Shown here one piece after another: positions 7,078-16,354 of a stretch of DNA of 64,000 bases; position 1 is the first letter of the stretch; the number at the start of each line of letters is the position of its first letter. A program made the translations under genes and the position numbers. The DNA is from Nonomuraea africana. GTDB lineage: Bacteria > Actinomycetota > Actinomycetes > Streptosporangiales > Streptosporangiaceae. The notes beneath the pieces were generated by a model. It had not been told where the DNA came from. It made no database searches and saw only the letters and a list, made by a program, of their open reading frames with translations. Location: positions 2,170,001 to 2,234,000 of the forward strand of contig NZ_JADBEF010000001.1 in the NCBI RefSeq assembly GCF_014873535.1, read 5' to 3'.

Positions 7078-10000
7078 CTAGCTCTGGCGGGGCAGGCGCA
7101 GGGCGAGTCCGTGCAGCCCGGCCTGGCCCGCCACGTAGAGGCGGGTGCCGCCGGGCGTCCACGCGCACCCGTTCAGCCCACTCTCCAGATGGATCGCCGC
7201 GATGCACTCGCCCGCCCGCACGTCCCAGACCCGCACCGCGTCGTCGAAACACACGGTGGCCAGCCACGACCCGAACGGGCCCACCGCCAGGTGCGTCGCC
7301 CCCGCGGCCGCCTCGAACTCGGAAAGGAGGTTGCCGTCGCGGTCCCACCGCAGGATGTCGCCCTGCCCGGTGGTGGCCGCGACCCAGTCGCCCTGCGGCG
7401 CGACGGCCAGTCCCGTGATGGTGGCGCCCGCGCCCAGCGCGGGGCCCAGCCGCCGCCCCCGCGCGTCGAAGAGCAGCACGTGGTCGGCGCGGGCGGCGGC
7501 CAGCCAGCTGCCGTCGGGCGCCATGGCCAGGTGCTCCGCCCCGGCAACGGGCACCTCGGCGCGAGGCTTGCCGTCGGCGTCCCAGAACCCGAGCTCCTCC
7601 TCCGTCGCCACGGCCGCCCACGAGCCGTCGGGCGCGATGGCCAGCGCCGCGCCGGGCCGGCTGAGCCGTACCTGGTGGCGGATCCGGCCGTCACGCTTCA
7701 GCAGCCACAGCAGGCCCTCGTCGTCGACGGCGGCGAGGGCGGAGCCGTCGGCGCAAACGGCCACCGCGGTGAACCGCTCGTCGTCGTGTGCGGTCAAGAG
7801 CGCGCTGCCCTCCGCGTCGCGGAACGTCAGTCCGCTCGTGCCCGCCGTGACCAGCACACTGCCGTCGCCCGCGACGGCGAGCGACCTGATGCTCTCATGA
7901 CGAAGGTGCTCATCGGGGGCGGCACTGCCGGCGGGACCGTCGGCGTCCCAGAGGCGGACGGTGCCGTCGTGGCTGACGCTGGCCAGCCAGCCGCCGTCCG
8001 GGCTGAAGGCGATGTCGGTCGGCAGCATGCTGTGCCCGGTCAGGCGCGATTCGGTGACCGGTTCGAGGGTCCGCAGCAGGATGTCGGTGCCCGATCCCTC
8101 TCCCGCGACCATGGTTCCGTCGGGAGCCGCGGCCAGGGCGCCGAAGATGAGCCCGTCCGTCTTGATCGCGCCCAGCGGCACGCCGTCCGGGCTCCACAGC
8201 CGCAGATGGCCGTCCCAGTGTTCGGTCATCAGCAGGTCGCGGACCGGGTGGGCGGCGATCTGCTGGGCGCCGTCCTCGCCACCGGCCAGTTCGGCGCGCA
8301 GGCGGCCCTCGCGCGTCCACACCAGCACGCTCTCGCGCTCCTCGTCGAGATGCGCGACCCAGGAGCCGTCCGCGCCGATGACCGGCTTGCGGTCCGTCAT
8401 GACCGTCACGTCCAGCCGCCAGAGGGGGGTGCCGTCCGCGGACCAGGCCCGCAGGTCCTCGGCGCACGAGACGAGCCAGCCGCCGTCCGGCGCGATCACC
8501 ACGTGCCGCACCTCGTCCTCGTGCCCGTGCAGGACGGCGCGCTCCGTCCCGTCGGCGTCCCAGAGCCGCACTGTCTCGTCGTCGCCGGCGGTGGCCAGCC
8601 AGGTGCCGTCCGGCGCGATCGCCACGCCGTTGACGATGCCGTCGTGGCCGGAGAGCGTGGCGCGGATGCTCCCGTCGAGGTTCCAGATCGTGACCCTGCC
8701 GCCCGCGGTGGCCAGCCATGACCCGTCGGGGCTGATCGCCACGCCCCACAGCGGCTCGGCGCCGCCCATGACCCGGCGCAGCGCCGGATGGGGCAGGTCG
8801 GGCGGCGACCACAGGCACTCCAGCCAGGCGGCGCCCAGCCCGCCGAGCAGCGTCCGCAACTCCCCTGCCGTCTCGGGGATCCCGTGCAGCCGGGCGGCGA
8901 GCGTCGCCGCCGCCGTCGTGGACGGGGGCGCCGTCATCTCCGGCCGCTCCAGCACGGTCATACTCTGCGCGAGGGTACGGCGCAGCCGCTCGGCCAGCGG
9001 GGTCCCGGCCCGCATCAGGTCTCGCTCGACGGCCGCGACGCCGAAGCGGTGCAGCTTTCCGGCCAGCCACGCGCCGTCGCACACCACCTCGGCCACCTCC
9101 CCTCCGGCCTGTTCCGCATGGCCGGGCAGGTGGGAGAAGACATAGGTGACGTCCTCCGCGGACAACGCCACGCGGGGGGCCTCGTCGACGGCGTCCACCA
9201 GGGCGCGGTGGACCTCGCCGGGTCCGGCGGCCGCCAGCGCGGCGCGCAGGTGACCGCGTATCACCTCGGGGATCATCACCACCTCGCGGTCGGGCGCCCG
9301 GGTGAGCAGGCCGAGCGCGCTCAGCCCGGTGAGCGTGAGCTCGCAGTCGAGCGGTTCCAGCTCGGCGGTGCGCTTCCACAGCAGCCGCACCAGTCCGGCG
9401 GGGATGTTGGCGTCGTCGGCGAAGACGCCCAGCTCCATCAGGCGGGCCACGCTGCCGGGCGCCTTCAACCCGGGCAGCCCCGCACGCAACACCTCGTCCA
9501 CGGCCGCCGCCCGCGAACGGGGATCGGTCAGGTCGGGCTCCTCGCCGGGCCGGACGCCGAGCTCGCTCGACAGTCTCTCCAGCAGCGGCCAGCGCGGTGT
9601 GGGCAGCCTGATGACCAGGGTGTCGTCGGGCAGCCCGCGAGCGGACCTGGCGGTGACCAGCACGCTGACGTGGTCGGCGATGGCCATGACCAGGATGGGC
9701 ACATAGCCGTGGCGCAATCCGTCCAGGACCACCAGCCCGTCTCCCGGCGTGCCGGCCAGGTCGCCGTCATCGCCGATGGCGGCCAAGGCGTCGAACCAGT
9801 CCACGTCGGGGTCGGGCTCGCCGTTCACCCCGAGCGCCCGATCGACCAGCTGGTTCGTGACCGCCTCCGGCGGGTCGGCGCCCAGGCTCAGCCAGGCGAC
9901 GCCGTTGGGGAAGCGCTCCACGACCCGGGGGTCGGCGCAGGCCAGGGTTGCGGCCGTGGTGACGCCCGCCCCCTCGAGCCCGTCGATCTCGGGCACGAGC

Positions 10001-10086
10001 GCGACGATCCGGCTCTCGCCCTCCGTCAACGCCTTGATCAGTTCTTCCATGCGTCGAGGGTCGCAGCTGCCCGTCGCGCCTGTCAT
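7078..10086 (-). CDS. WD40 propeller protein with a degenerate STAND/NB-ARC-like N-terminal domain
   Basis: A 1002-residue protein. Residues about 25-430 look like the NTPase and helical part of STAND proteins: strand RIVALVPEIDGLEGAGVTTAAT, GLVVLDGL as Walker-B-like strand, VSVLVTARSARGLP as sensor strand. The P-loop position reads G-L-E-G-A-G41-V42-T-T, so the Walker A lysine is replaced by valine and ATP use is doubtful. Residues about 440-1000 hold many WD40-type repeats (APDGTWLATAGDDETVRLWDADG pattern, in varied copies), enough for one or two propellers. ATG 10086 shares a base with the response-regulator stop, so it is coupled to the two-component system upstream. It may be a scaffold or output partner of that system. 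Role unknown. Confidence 0.8.
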   Translation of the reverse strand: MTGATGSCDPRRMEELIKALTEGESRIVALVPEIDGLEGAGVTTAATLACADPRVVERFPNGVAWLSLGADPPEAVTNQLVDRALGVNGEPDPDVDWFDALAAIGDDGDLAGTPGDGLVVLDGLRHGYVPILVMAIADHVSVLVTARSARGLPDDTLVIRLPTPRWPLLERLSSELGVRPGEEPDLTDPRSRAAAVDEVLRAGLPGLKAPGSVARLMELGVFADDANIPAGLVRLLWKRTAELEPLDCELTLTGLSALGLLTRAPDREVVMIPEVIRGHLRAALAAAGPGEVHRALVDAVDEAPRVALSAEDVTYVFSHLPGHAEQAGGEVAEVVCDGAWLAGKLHRFGVAAVERDLMRAGTPLAERLRRTLAQSMTVLERPEMTAPPSTTAAATLAARLHGIPETAGELRTLLGGLGAAWLECLWSPPDLPHPALRRVMGGAEPLWGVAISPDGSWLATAGGRVTIWNLDGSIRATLSGHDGIVNGVAIAPDGTWLATAGDDETVRLWDADGTERAVLHGHEDEVRHVVIAPDGGWLVSCAEDLRAWSADGTPLWRLDVTVMTDRKPVIGADGSWVAHLDEERESVLVWTREGRLRAELAGGEDGAQQIAAHPVRDLLMTEHWDGHLRLWSPDGVPLGAIKTDGLIFGALAAAPDGTMVAGEGSGTDILLRTLEPVTESRLTGHSMLPTDIAFSPDGGWLASVSHDGTVRLWDADGPAGSAAPDEHLRHESIRSLAVAGDGSVLVTAGTSGLTFRDAEGSALLTAHDDERFTAVAVCADGSALAAVDDEGLLWLLKRDGRIRHQVRLSRPGAALAIAPDGSWAAVATEEELGFWDADGKPRAEVPVAGAEHLAMAPDGSWLAAARADHVLLFDARGRRLGPALGAGATITGLAVAPQGDWVAATTGQGDILRWDRDGNLLSEFEAAAGATHLAVGPFGSWLATVCFDDAVRVWDVRAGECIAAIHLESGLNGCAWTPGGTRLYVAGQAGLHGLALRLPRQS

Positions 10087-10736
10087 CAGGAGCGGCCGAG
10101 GCCCGCTTCGCGGGCCCGGACGATGGCCTCGGCGCGGTCGGCCACGTGCAGCTTGGCGAAGATGTTCGACACGTTGTTGCGCACCGTCTTCGGCGACAGG
10201 AACAGCGCCGAGGCGATGTGCGCGTTCGGCCGGCCGGCGGCGATCAGCGAGAGTATCTCCCGCTCCCGCGGCGTGAGCTGCGGGAACACCGAGTCGGCCG
10301 CGGCCTTGCCGGCGAAGAAGTCGGCGACGCGGCGGGCGACGGCCGGGCCGAAGATCGCCTCACCGTGGGCCACCGCCGTGATCGCGCGGACGATCTCGGC
10401 CTGGTTGGCGCCCTTCAGCAGATAGCCGCGCGCGCCCGCCCGCATCGCGGCGAACAGCGTGGCGTCGTCCTCCGACATGGTCAGCACCACCACGCCGATG
10501 TGCGGGCTGTCGGCGGCGATGCGCCTGGTGGCCTCGATGCCGTCGAGCCCGGGCATCCGCACGTCCATCACGACCACGTCCGGCTGCAGGTCGGCGGCCT
10601 GCTCGACGGCCTCGAGACCGTTCGCCGCCGTGCCGGCCACCTCGATATCCGGCAGCGAGCCGAGCAGCACCGCCAGGCCGTCGCGGTAGACCGGGTGGTC
10701 GTCGGCGAGCAGCACCCGGATGGTCTCGTCAGACAC
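10086..10736 (-). CDS. NarL/LuxR-type response regulator
   Basis: A 216-residue response regulator. Residues 6-120 form the receiver, with acidic pair D12-D13 (LLADDHP), phosphorylation site D58 (VVVMDVRMPG), Thr in VVLTMS and Lys in YLLKGA. Residues about 148-205 form the LuxR helix-turn-helix (LTPREREILSLIAAG ... SPKTVRNNVSNIFAKL). GTG 10736 is chosen because AGGTGG lies just ahead; it overlaps the kinase stop by 8 bp, so the pair is translationally coupled. Its cognate kinase is the preceding gene, and the WD40 gene follows with a 1-bp overlap. Confidence 0.93.
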   Translation of the reverse strand: MSDETIRVLLADDHPVYRDGLAVLLGSLPDIEVAGTAANGLEAVEQAADLQPDVVVMDVRMPGLDGIEATRRIAADSPHIGVVVLTMSEDDATLFAAMRAGARGYLLKGANQAEIVRAITAVAHGEAIFGPAVARRVADFFAGKAAADSVFPQLTPREREILSLIAAGRPNAHIASALFLSPKTVRNNVSNIFAKLHVADRAEAIVRAREAGLGRS

Positions 10737-12774
10737 CCGCCACCTCCATCGGGAGCCGCGCGCTGACCAGGGTTCCGCCGCCGGGCGGGCAGCCGACCTG
10801 GCAGTCACCGCCCAGCTCGGCCGCGCGCTCGCGGAGCGAGAGCATGCCCACTCCGGCGGCCCGGTCAGGGGCGATGCCGGCGCCGTCGTCGCGTACCGCC
10901 ACCTCGAGCCTTCCCTCCCGCACGCCCAGCGTGATCTCGCAGCGGGTCGCGCCGGAATGCCTGGCCACGTTGGCCAGCGCCTCCGACACGATCCGATAGG
11001 CCGCCACCTCGACCGCCGCGGGCAGCATATCCAGCGCCTCGTCGCCGGTCACCACGATGTCGAGCGCGGGTGAGCGGAACCTGTCGGCCTGCTGCTCGAT
11101 CGCCCGCAGCACGCCCAGCTCGTCCAGGGCCGGTGGGCGCAGGTCGTGCACCAGCCGGCGGACGTCGGCCAGCACGCCGGTGACCTCCTCGGCCGTCTGG
11201 GCCAGGATGCGGTCGGCCTCGTCCGGCCTGGCGCCCGCCAGGTTCCTGGCCGCCTGGATGCGCAGCGCCACCGCCCCCAGGCTGGGGCCGAGACCGTCGT
11301 GCAGGTCCCGGCGCAGCCTGCGGCGTTCCTCCTCGCGGGCCACCACCAAGCGGGCGCGGATGCGCTGGAGGTCGGTGCTGAGCTCGACGGCCCGCGCCGC
11401 CGCGGCCGCCTGCCGGACGAGGTCGCCGAGCAGGCGCTGGTCACGGTCGGTCAGGTCGGTACGGCACAGCACCAGCCGGCCCACCACCTCGTCGCGGTAG
11501 GCGACGGGCAGCGACACGGAAGGGCCACGGGGCGAGCCGTGCTCCACCACGGACCGCTCGCCGCCCGGCCGCTCGATCTCCACCCGCAGGTACGACAGCC
11601 GGAACGACTCGACCAGCGTCGTGGCCACCGCGAGCAGCTGCTTGTCCGGGTCGGTGGCCAGCTCCAGCCGCTCGGCCAGCGTCGAGACCGCGGCGTAGGG
11701 GTCGTCGCGCCTGCCGCGCACCAGCAGCCGCACCACACGCCACAGCCGGGCCCGCAACGGTGCGTAGACCACCGCCACGATGGCGACCGCGGCCAGCGCG
11801 GAGTCCCGCTCGCCCAGGACGCTGCCGGCCAGCGTGAACACCGCCACGTCGACCAGCACGACCAGCGCGGCGAGCACGCCGTACGTGACCGTGGCCGACA
11901 GCAGCCCGTCGATCTCGTACAGCCGGTACTTGGTCACCGCCACGACCACGGCGGCGGAGGTGAGCCCGATGGCCAGCCCGAGCAGCACGGCGGGGATCCG
12001 CGGCGGCAGCGTGAGCGGCATCAGCAGCACGATCATGTCGACCAGCGCCGCCCACATGAGCCACCGGATCTGCGCCCGCCGTTCCGGACCGGCCGCCCGG
12101 TGGCGACGCACCATCACCAGGAACGGCACCACCAGGCTCACCAGCACGGACGCGTACGCGACCCGCAGCGCCGCGTCCCACACCGGATACGGCAGCGCGA
12201 CGGAGACGGGGTCGAGCCCGAGCCGCATGATCTCCGGCGGCGGCGAGATCCCGTGGAAGCGCCCGAGCACCGCCACCGGCACCACGATCAGCAGTGCCGG
12301 CAGCAACGCGGTCAGCCCGAGGCTGACGACCGACAGCCACCGCCAGAGTCGCGCGGCGGGCAGCCGCCCGTCCGGGAAGAGCAGGATCAGCGCGGGCAGC
12401 CCGAGCAGCAAGGTCGCCCCGAAACGGGCGTAGAACCAGAACGCGGCGGCGGCCCCTGGCGCTCCGGGGGACACGTACACGGCGTAGATCGCCCAGCTCG
12501 CGGCGAGCCCGTCCACCAGCCAGAGCAGCCCGAAGCCGGCCAGCACCCAGGCCACGGGGTGTCGGGGCAGCCGGCGCAGCAGCAGCACCCCCGGCCCGAG
12601 CAGGGCCAGCCCGGACAGCGCGGACGGCCACCCGGGCTCCAGCTCGGCGGCGGCCGGGACCGCCACCCCGGCGCTCCGGACGTCCAGCGCCACCGTCGCG
12701 GCGGTGATCGCCAGCGCCACGACGGCCGGCACCACCGGCAGCCTGGCCGTTCTCACGTTCAGCACGACAGGCAT
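10729..12774 (-). CDS. Membrane sensor histidine kinase of the NarL/DesK class
   Basis: A 681-residue kinase. Residues 1-340 carry about nine to ten membrane helices and no large extracellular domain, so it probably senses a membrane or small-molecule signal. Next come a linker and a GAF-like stretch (about 360-460), then HisKA_3 with the phospho-accepting histidine at about 491 in EERRRLRRDLHDGLG, and an ATPase domain with N-box EALANVARHS and G-box VRDDGAGI / GVGMLSLRERA. It phosphorylates the response regulator encoded next. ATG 12774 faces the divergent membrane-protein gene at 12895, with a strong palindrome between. Confidence 0.93.
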   Translation of the reverse strand: MPVVLNVRTARLPVVPAVVALAITAATVALDVRSAGVAVPAAAELEPGWPSALSGLALLGPGVLLLRRLPRHPVAWVLAGFGLLWLVDGLAASWAIYAVYVSPGAPGAAAAFWFYARFGATLLLGLPALILLFPDGRLPAARLWRWLSVVSLGLTALLPALLIVVPVAVLGRFHGISPPPEIMRLGLDPVSVALPYPVWDAALRVAYASVLVSLVVPFLVMVRRHRAAGPERRAQIRWLMWAALVDMIVLLMPLTLPPRIPAVLLGLAIGLTSAAVVVAVTKYRLYEIDGLLSATVTYGVLAALVVLVDVAVFTLAGSVLGERDSALAAVAIVAVVYAPLRARLWRVVRLLVRGRRDDPYAAVSTLAERLELATDPDKQLLAVATTLVESFRLSYLRVEIERPGGERSVVEHGSPRGPSVSLPVAYRDEVVGRLVLCRTDLTDRDQRLLGDLVRQAAAAARAVELSTDLQRIRARLVVAREEERRRLRRDLHDGLGPSLGAVALRIQAARNLAGARPDEADRILAQTAEEVTGVLADVRRLVHDLRPPALDELGVLRAIEQQADRFRSPALDIVVTGDEALDMLPAAVEVAAYRIVSEALANVARHSGATRCEITLGVREGRLEVAVRDDGAGIAPDRAAGVGMLSLRERAAELGGDCQVGCPPGGGTLVSARLPMEVAGV

Positions 12775-12799
12775 TACATCGGATTTCGCGCCCTATGTC

Positions 12800-12817
12800 C
12801 CGGGACCTGGGTCCCGG
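12800..12817. promoter_or_regulatory. 18-bp palindrome in the divergent promoter region
   Basis: CCGGGACC-TG-GGTCCCGG is an 8+2+8 perfect inverted repeat, 26 bp from the kinase start and 78 bp from the membrane-protein start. Its place between divergent genes suggests an operator, perhaps for the adjacent response regulator. Confidence 0.45.
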
Positions 12818-12894
12818 CGAAAGAGGGACACCGAGCTCTGCGAGCCCGGGGCGGCCCGCCACGAGTCTGGTGCCGCCAACAGAAAGGAACCACC

Positions 12895-13557
12895 GTGGAC
12901 GCCCATCTCAGCACCACCCCGGCCAGAGCCCGCACCGACGTGCCGGCCGACCGGCCTGCCCCCGCCGAGCCCCCCATCGCCCTGGCCGCCGTCCGCCGCC
13001 GCGGCCTCGCGCTCGCCGCGGGTACCGTCGCGTGGGCGACGAGCATCTACCTGTACGGCACCGTCAACGACGGCTTCGAGGCGCGCGTCGGGGATCTGAC
13101 CGCCCTGACGTTCCAGCTCGGCGTGTTCGCCCTGCTGACCGTCCAGTTCTGGACCATGGCCACGGGCCTCACCCGGGCCTCCCGGATCATGCTCAAGGTC
13201 GAGGCCGTGCTGCTCGGGCTGGCGAGCCTCTGGTCGCTGCTGCACGGCGTGCTTCCCGAAAGCGTCCAGGACGACGTGTGGCTGGCCGTCCTCGACGTCT
13301 TCTGGCCGCTGTCCATGCTCGGCATGTTCGTGATCGGCGTGAAGCTCGCCGTGGCCGGCCGCTGGCGGGGCCTGCTGCGCTGGTGGCCCCTGGTTGCCGA
13401 GAGCTGGGCCGCGGTGACGGTGCCGACGTTCGCCGTGGCCGGCGAGGAGGCCGGCCGCTGGGTCGGGGCCACCCACCTGCTCATCGGGTACGCCGCCCTC
13501 GGCGTCCTGCTCGCCTGGCGGCCGGAGTGGGTCTTCCCTGAGGCGGAGATCCGCTAG
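12895..13557 (+). CDS. Integral membrane protein, unknown function
   Basis: A 220-residue protein with a cytoplasmic N-terminus of about 38 residues and five or six hydrophobic helices (for example LALAAGTVAWATSIYLYG, FQLGVFALLTVQFWTMAT, VEAVLLGLASLWSLLHGV, VFWPLSMLGMFVIGVKLAV). AAAGGAA precedes GTG 12895. It resembles small unnamed actinobacterial membrane proteins and I recognise no transport or enzyme motif. It is divergent from the kinase operon and shares its regulatory gap, so it is a candidate target of that two-component system. Confidence 0.7.
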   Translation: MDAHLSTTPARARTDVPADRPAPAEPPIALAAVRRRGLALAAGTVAWATSIYLYGTVNDGFEARVGDLTALTFQLGVFALLTVQFWTMATGLTRASRIMLKVEAVLLGLASLWSLLHGVLPESVQDDVWLAVLDVFWPLSMLGMFVIGVKLAVAGRWRGLLRWWPLVAESWAAVTVPTFAVAGEEAGRWVGATHLLIGYAALGVLLAWRPEWVFPEAEIR

Positions 13558-13569
13558 CCGGCTCCTCGC

Positions 13570-14034
13570 TCAGTCGTCGTCGGCCGCGAGGTGCTCCAGC
13601 ACGAGGTCGGCGATGTCGCCCAGGGTCTCGAGCTGCTCGTCGGTCAGCAGGTCGATCAGGTGCCGGCGGACGGATTCGACGTGCATCGGCGCGGCATCCC
13701 GGATGGCGCGCCAGCCGCCCTCGCTCAGGACGATGACCGCGCCCCTGCCGTCGGTGGCGCACTCCTCCCTGATCACCAGGCCGCGCTCCTCCATCCGGCT
13801 GATGTGGCGGGACAGGCGGCTCTTGGACCACAGCATGCGGTCGGCCAGCTCCTGCAGCCGCCAGCGCCGGTCGTCTCTCGAGGTCAGGGCGGAGAGGACG
13901 TCGTAGTCGGCGTCCGAGAGGCCGGAGTCGCGATGGAGGTCGCGCGAGATCCGGGCGTCGAGGAGCAGGCGCATGCGCCGGTAGCCGAGCCAGGCCCGGA
14001 ATTCGCGGTCGTCAAGCCAGCGTGGGTCGGCCAT
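13570..14034 (-). CDS. MarR family transcriptional regulator
   Basis: A 154-residue winged-helix repressor: N-terminal dimer helices (PRWLDDREFRAWLGYRRM), DNA-binding helices RWRLQELADRMLWSKSRLSRHISRMEERGLV around residues 63-95 read in parts, and wing EECATDGRGAVIVLSEGG. ATG 14034 is chosen because family members begin with ...PRWLDD; an in-frame ATG at 14061 is possible but lies inside an operator-like site. It is divergent from the FMN reductase at 14122 and probably represses it until a phenolic, quinone or oxidant inducer binds, as is common for MarR-reductase pairs. Confidence 0.9.
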   Translation of the reverse strand: MADPRWLDDREFRAWLGYRRMRLLLDARISRDLHRDSGLSDADYDVLSALTSRDDRRWRLQELADRMLWSKSRLSRHISRMEERGLVIREECATDGRGAVIVLSEGGWRAIRDAAPMHVESVRRHLIDLLTDEQLETLGDIADLVLEHLAADDD

Positions 14035-14053
14035 GCCGTCCACATTATCGCTT

Positions 14054-14100
14054 GTTGACATGTAAACAAAAGCCGGGCACGCTTGGTTTACACGTAAACC
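14054..14100. promoter_or_regulatory. Two MarR-type operator palindromes
   Basis: GTTgACATGTaAAC (14054-14067) and GGTTTAC-AC-GTAAACC (14085-14100) share the half-site GTAAAC. They lie between the divergent MarR and reductase genes and are AT-rich against their surroundings. Two similar palindromes in a MarR gap indicate self-regulation plus control of the reductase. Confidence 0.7.
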
Positions 14101-14121
14101 ACATCCGGAGGAGCGCAGGCC

Positions 14122-14688
14122 ATGCCCACCTTGAAGGTCATCGTCGCCAGCACCAGGCCGACCCGCATCGGACGGACCATCGGCGACTGGGCCGCCGCCC
14201 ACGCCGTCCGCCATGGCGGCTTCGACGTCGAGCTCGTCGATCTGGCCGAGGTGGGGCTGCCGTTCCTGGACGAGCCCGAGGACGCGACCACGGGACGGTA
14301 CGTGCACCAGCACACCAAGGACTGGAGCGCGAGGATCGACGCGGCCGACGCGTTCGTGTTCGTGATGCCCGAGTACAACTACTGCTTCAACGCGCCGCTG
14401 AAGAACGCCCTCGACTTCCTGTACCGCGAGTGGGCGCACAAGCCGGTCGGGTTCGTCAGCTACGGCGGCCTGTCCGGCGGCCTGCGCGCGGTCGAGATGA
14501 TCAAGCCGGTGCTGGTCAAGCTGCGCATGGTCCCCGCGGGCAACGCCGTGGCGGTCTTCCGCCGCCAGATGATGGACGCCAACGGCCGCCTGATCGTCGA
14601 CGACGACCTGACGGCCTCGGCCGACGGCATGCTGGACGAGCTGCGCCGGCTCACCGAGGCGCTCTCGGCGATGCGCCTCCCCGCGTGA
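14122..14688 (+). CDS. NADPH-dependent FMN reductase / quinone reductase
   Basis: A 188-residue flavodoxin-fold enzyme with the intact FMN phosphate loop ASTRPTRIG near residue 9 and the flavin-ring motif MPEYNYCFNAPLKNALDFL near residues 83-101. It reduces quinones, azo dyes or free FMN with NAD(P)H in the cytoplasm. GGAG precedes ATG 14122. It is divergently coupled to the MarR repressor through two palindromes, so its expression is probably induced by electrophiles or quinones. Confidence 0.92.
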   Translation: MPTLKVIVASTRPTRIGRTIGDWAAAHAVRHGGFDVELVDLAEVGLPFLDEPEDATTGRYVHQHTKDWSARIDAADAFVFVMPEYNYCFNAPLKNALDFLYREWAHKPVGFVSYGGLSGGLRAVEMIKPVLVKLRMVPAGNAVAVFRRQMMDANGRLIVDDDLTASADGMLDELRRLTEALSAMRLPA

Positions 14689-14723
14689 CCCGCCGTTCGC
14701 CGTGGCAGGCGTGCGGCGCGCCC

Positions 14724-14834
14724 TCAGTCCTGGCGGGCGGGGCGCTCCATCCTCGCCGGCAGCGCACGGCGGGCGCCGATCGCGAGCAGGAGGATCAGGG
14801 CGGCGGCCGTGCACGAGAGGGCGAATCGCGCTGG
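14724..14834 (-). pseudogene. C-terminal remnant of a membrane transporter (MFS-like)
   Basis: Read leftward, an open stretch encodes RFALSCTAAALILLLAIGARR (in part) followed by a basic tail and a stop at 14726-14724, about 35 codons. One hydrophobic helix plus a short charged tail is how MFS exporters end. Upstream in frame a stop appears at once and there is no start, so the rest of the gene is gone. It lies between the intact reductase and the M81 gene. Confidence 0.5.
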
Positions 14835-14932
14835 TCAGGCCCATCCCAGACGCCCCTTTGCGGGTGAAGTGTCCTGTAAGCGGGATCAGGTTGCCGCGAG
14901 GGATCACCCCTCCGCCGCCCGCTGATCCGCGT

Positions 14933-16354
14933 TCAGCCGCGGAACAGCTCGGGGGTGAGATCGGGCGAGAATCCCTCGTCGAGAGGGTGGATCGGCCGGT
15001 TCAGGTGGTGGTAGACCAGCCCGAGCAGGTCCTGGTTCACCGCGCCAGGGGTCAGGGCCAGGACCGAGCCGGCGGCGGCGCGGTACAGATCGGGCTCCAG
15101 GTAGCCGATCTTCACCACGGTCACGTCGTGCGCCGCGGGATCCAGCCCGAGCGCGGTGAGATCCGCCACGAAATGGAACGGCTTGCGCCGCGAGGTCAGC
15201 ACCGCCGACACGCCTCCCGAGCGCACCACCGCCAGGTCGCCGCCCACCGGATCGCCGGCCAGCAGGCGGGTGACCGTACCGCGAAGGCGCTCGCCGGAGA
15301 GCCGGAGGTCGACGTCGGCCCCCTCGCCCGCGGCGACGCACGCGGCCACCGCCTCGGGGGCCACGCAGGAGGCCCAGACGGCGGTGCGCGCCCCGGAGGC
15401 CAGCTCGGGTGTGGCCAGCAGGACCGACAGCATCGCGGTGGCGTCCCCGGATCCGCCCGCCGTCGGGTTGTCGCCCGAGTCGCTGACGAAGTACGGCCGG
15501 GCGGGGGAGTGCAGCGCCTGCCCGACGGCCCATTCCGGGGTGCCCGCGGGAACGCAGAACGCGAAGCCGTCGCGGGCCGCCCACCACGCGCGCGCCAGCG
15601 CCTCGGCCGCCTCCCGCACGGCCGCCTCGGCGGTGCCCGAGACCAGCACCGCGACGGAGCTGCGCGGCTCGTCCGCCCACGCGTACCCCACCCAGGTGGA
15701 GGCGTCGAGCACGCCGGGACGCCGGTCGATCTCGCCGAGCCGGGCGTAGAGCGACAGCGCGGGCTCCAGCCGGGTGCTGGTCTTCTCGCCGGGCAGCAGC
15801 AGCGGCACCCGCACCCAGGCGCGCACCGGGCTGATCCCCTCGGCCAGGCACCTGGCCAGAAGCCGGCAGGCGCGCTCGCGCGTCTCCTCGACGTCCACGT
15901 GCGGCGCGGTCCGGTAGGCGGTCGGCAGGTCCACGAGCCGAGCGAACCGCCGGGAGACCTGGCCGTGCAGGTCCATCGACGCCGCCACCAGGCACGTCTC
16001 GCCCACGACCGACCTGACCCCGGCCACGAGGTCGGCCTCGATGTCGAAGCGGCCCTCGACGTGCATCGCCCCGTGCAGGTCGAGGTAGACGGCGTCGAAC
16101 GGGCCCGCCGCGGCGAGCCGGTCGAGCAACTCCCTCTCCAGCGCGTCGTACGTCTCGGCGGTGACCGGGCCGCCCGGCAGCGCCCTGGCCACCATCAGCG
16201 GCACGAACTCCACACCGTCGACGTCATCGAGGAACGGGTAGCGGGCGGCGAGCTCGCCGCCGCGCCACACGGTGAAGTCCGCGGTCGTGGTCCGGTGCTC
16301 CGCGAACGTGCTCGACTCGGTCCCGATCCCGCACATCGCCACGCGCCAGGTCAT
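14933..16354 (-). CDS. M81 family metallopeptidase (MlrC-like)
   Basis: A 473-residue zinc-type M81 protein. It starts at the conserved RVAMCGIGTESSTFA. Family landmarks follow in order: YLDLHGAMHVEG (about 95), ASMDLHGQVS (about 125), the DSGDNPTAGGSGDAT motif (about 285-300) and a C-terminal MlrC half. MlrC from microcystin degraders cleaves small peptides, and other members may act on D-amino acid or sugar-amide substrates. ATG 16354 overlaps the fucosidase stop by 4 bp, so the two are cotranslated. It is the last gene of the fucosidase / ABC operon, an unusual partner for a sugar locus. Confidence 0.88.
   Translation of the reverse strand: MTWRVAMCGIGTESSTFAEHRTTTADFTVWRGGELAARYPFLDDVDGVEFVPLMVARALPGGPVTAETYDALERELLDRLAAAGPFDAVYLDLHGAMHVEGRFDIEADLVAGVRSVVGETCLVAASMDLHGQVSRRFARLVDLPTAYRTAPHVDVEETRERACRLLARCLAEGISPVRAWVRVPLLLPGEKTSTRLEPALSLYARLGEIDRRPGVLDASTWVGYAWADEPRSSVAVLVSGTAEAAVREAAEALARAWWAARDGFAFCVPAGTPEWAVGQALHSPARPYFVSDSGDNPTAGGSGDATAMLSVLLATPELASGARTAVWASCVAPEAVAACVAAGEGADVDLRLSGERLRGTVTRLLAGDPVGGDLAVVRSGGVSAVLTSRRKPFHFVADLTALGLDPAAHDVTVVKIGYLEPDLYRAAAGSVLALTPGAVNQDLLGLVYHHLNRPIHPLDEGFSPDLTPELFRG

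Noticed and set aside
11146..12890. An 800-codon plus-strand open frame running into the membrane-protein gene at 12895
   Set aside because: The part before 12895 is the antisense shadow of the histidine kinase (His/Gln/Arg-rich). The ribosome site and hydrophobic protein start only at 12895.
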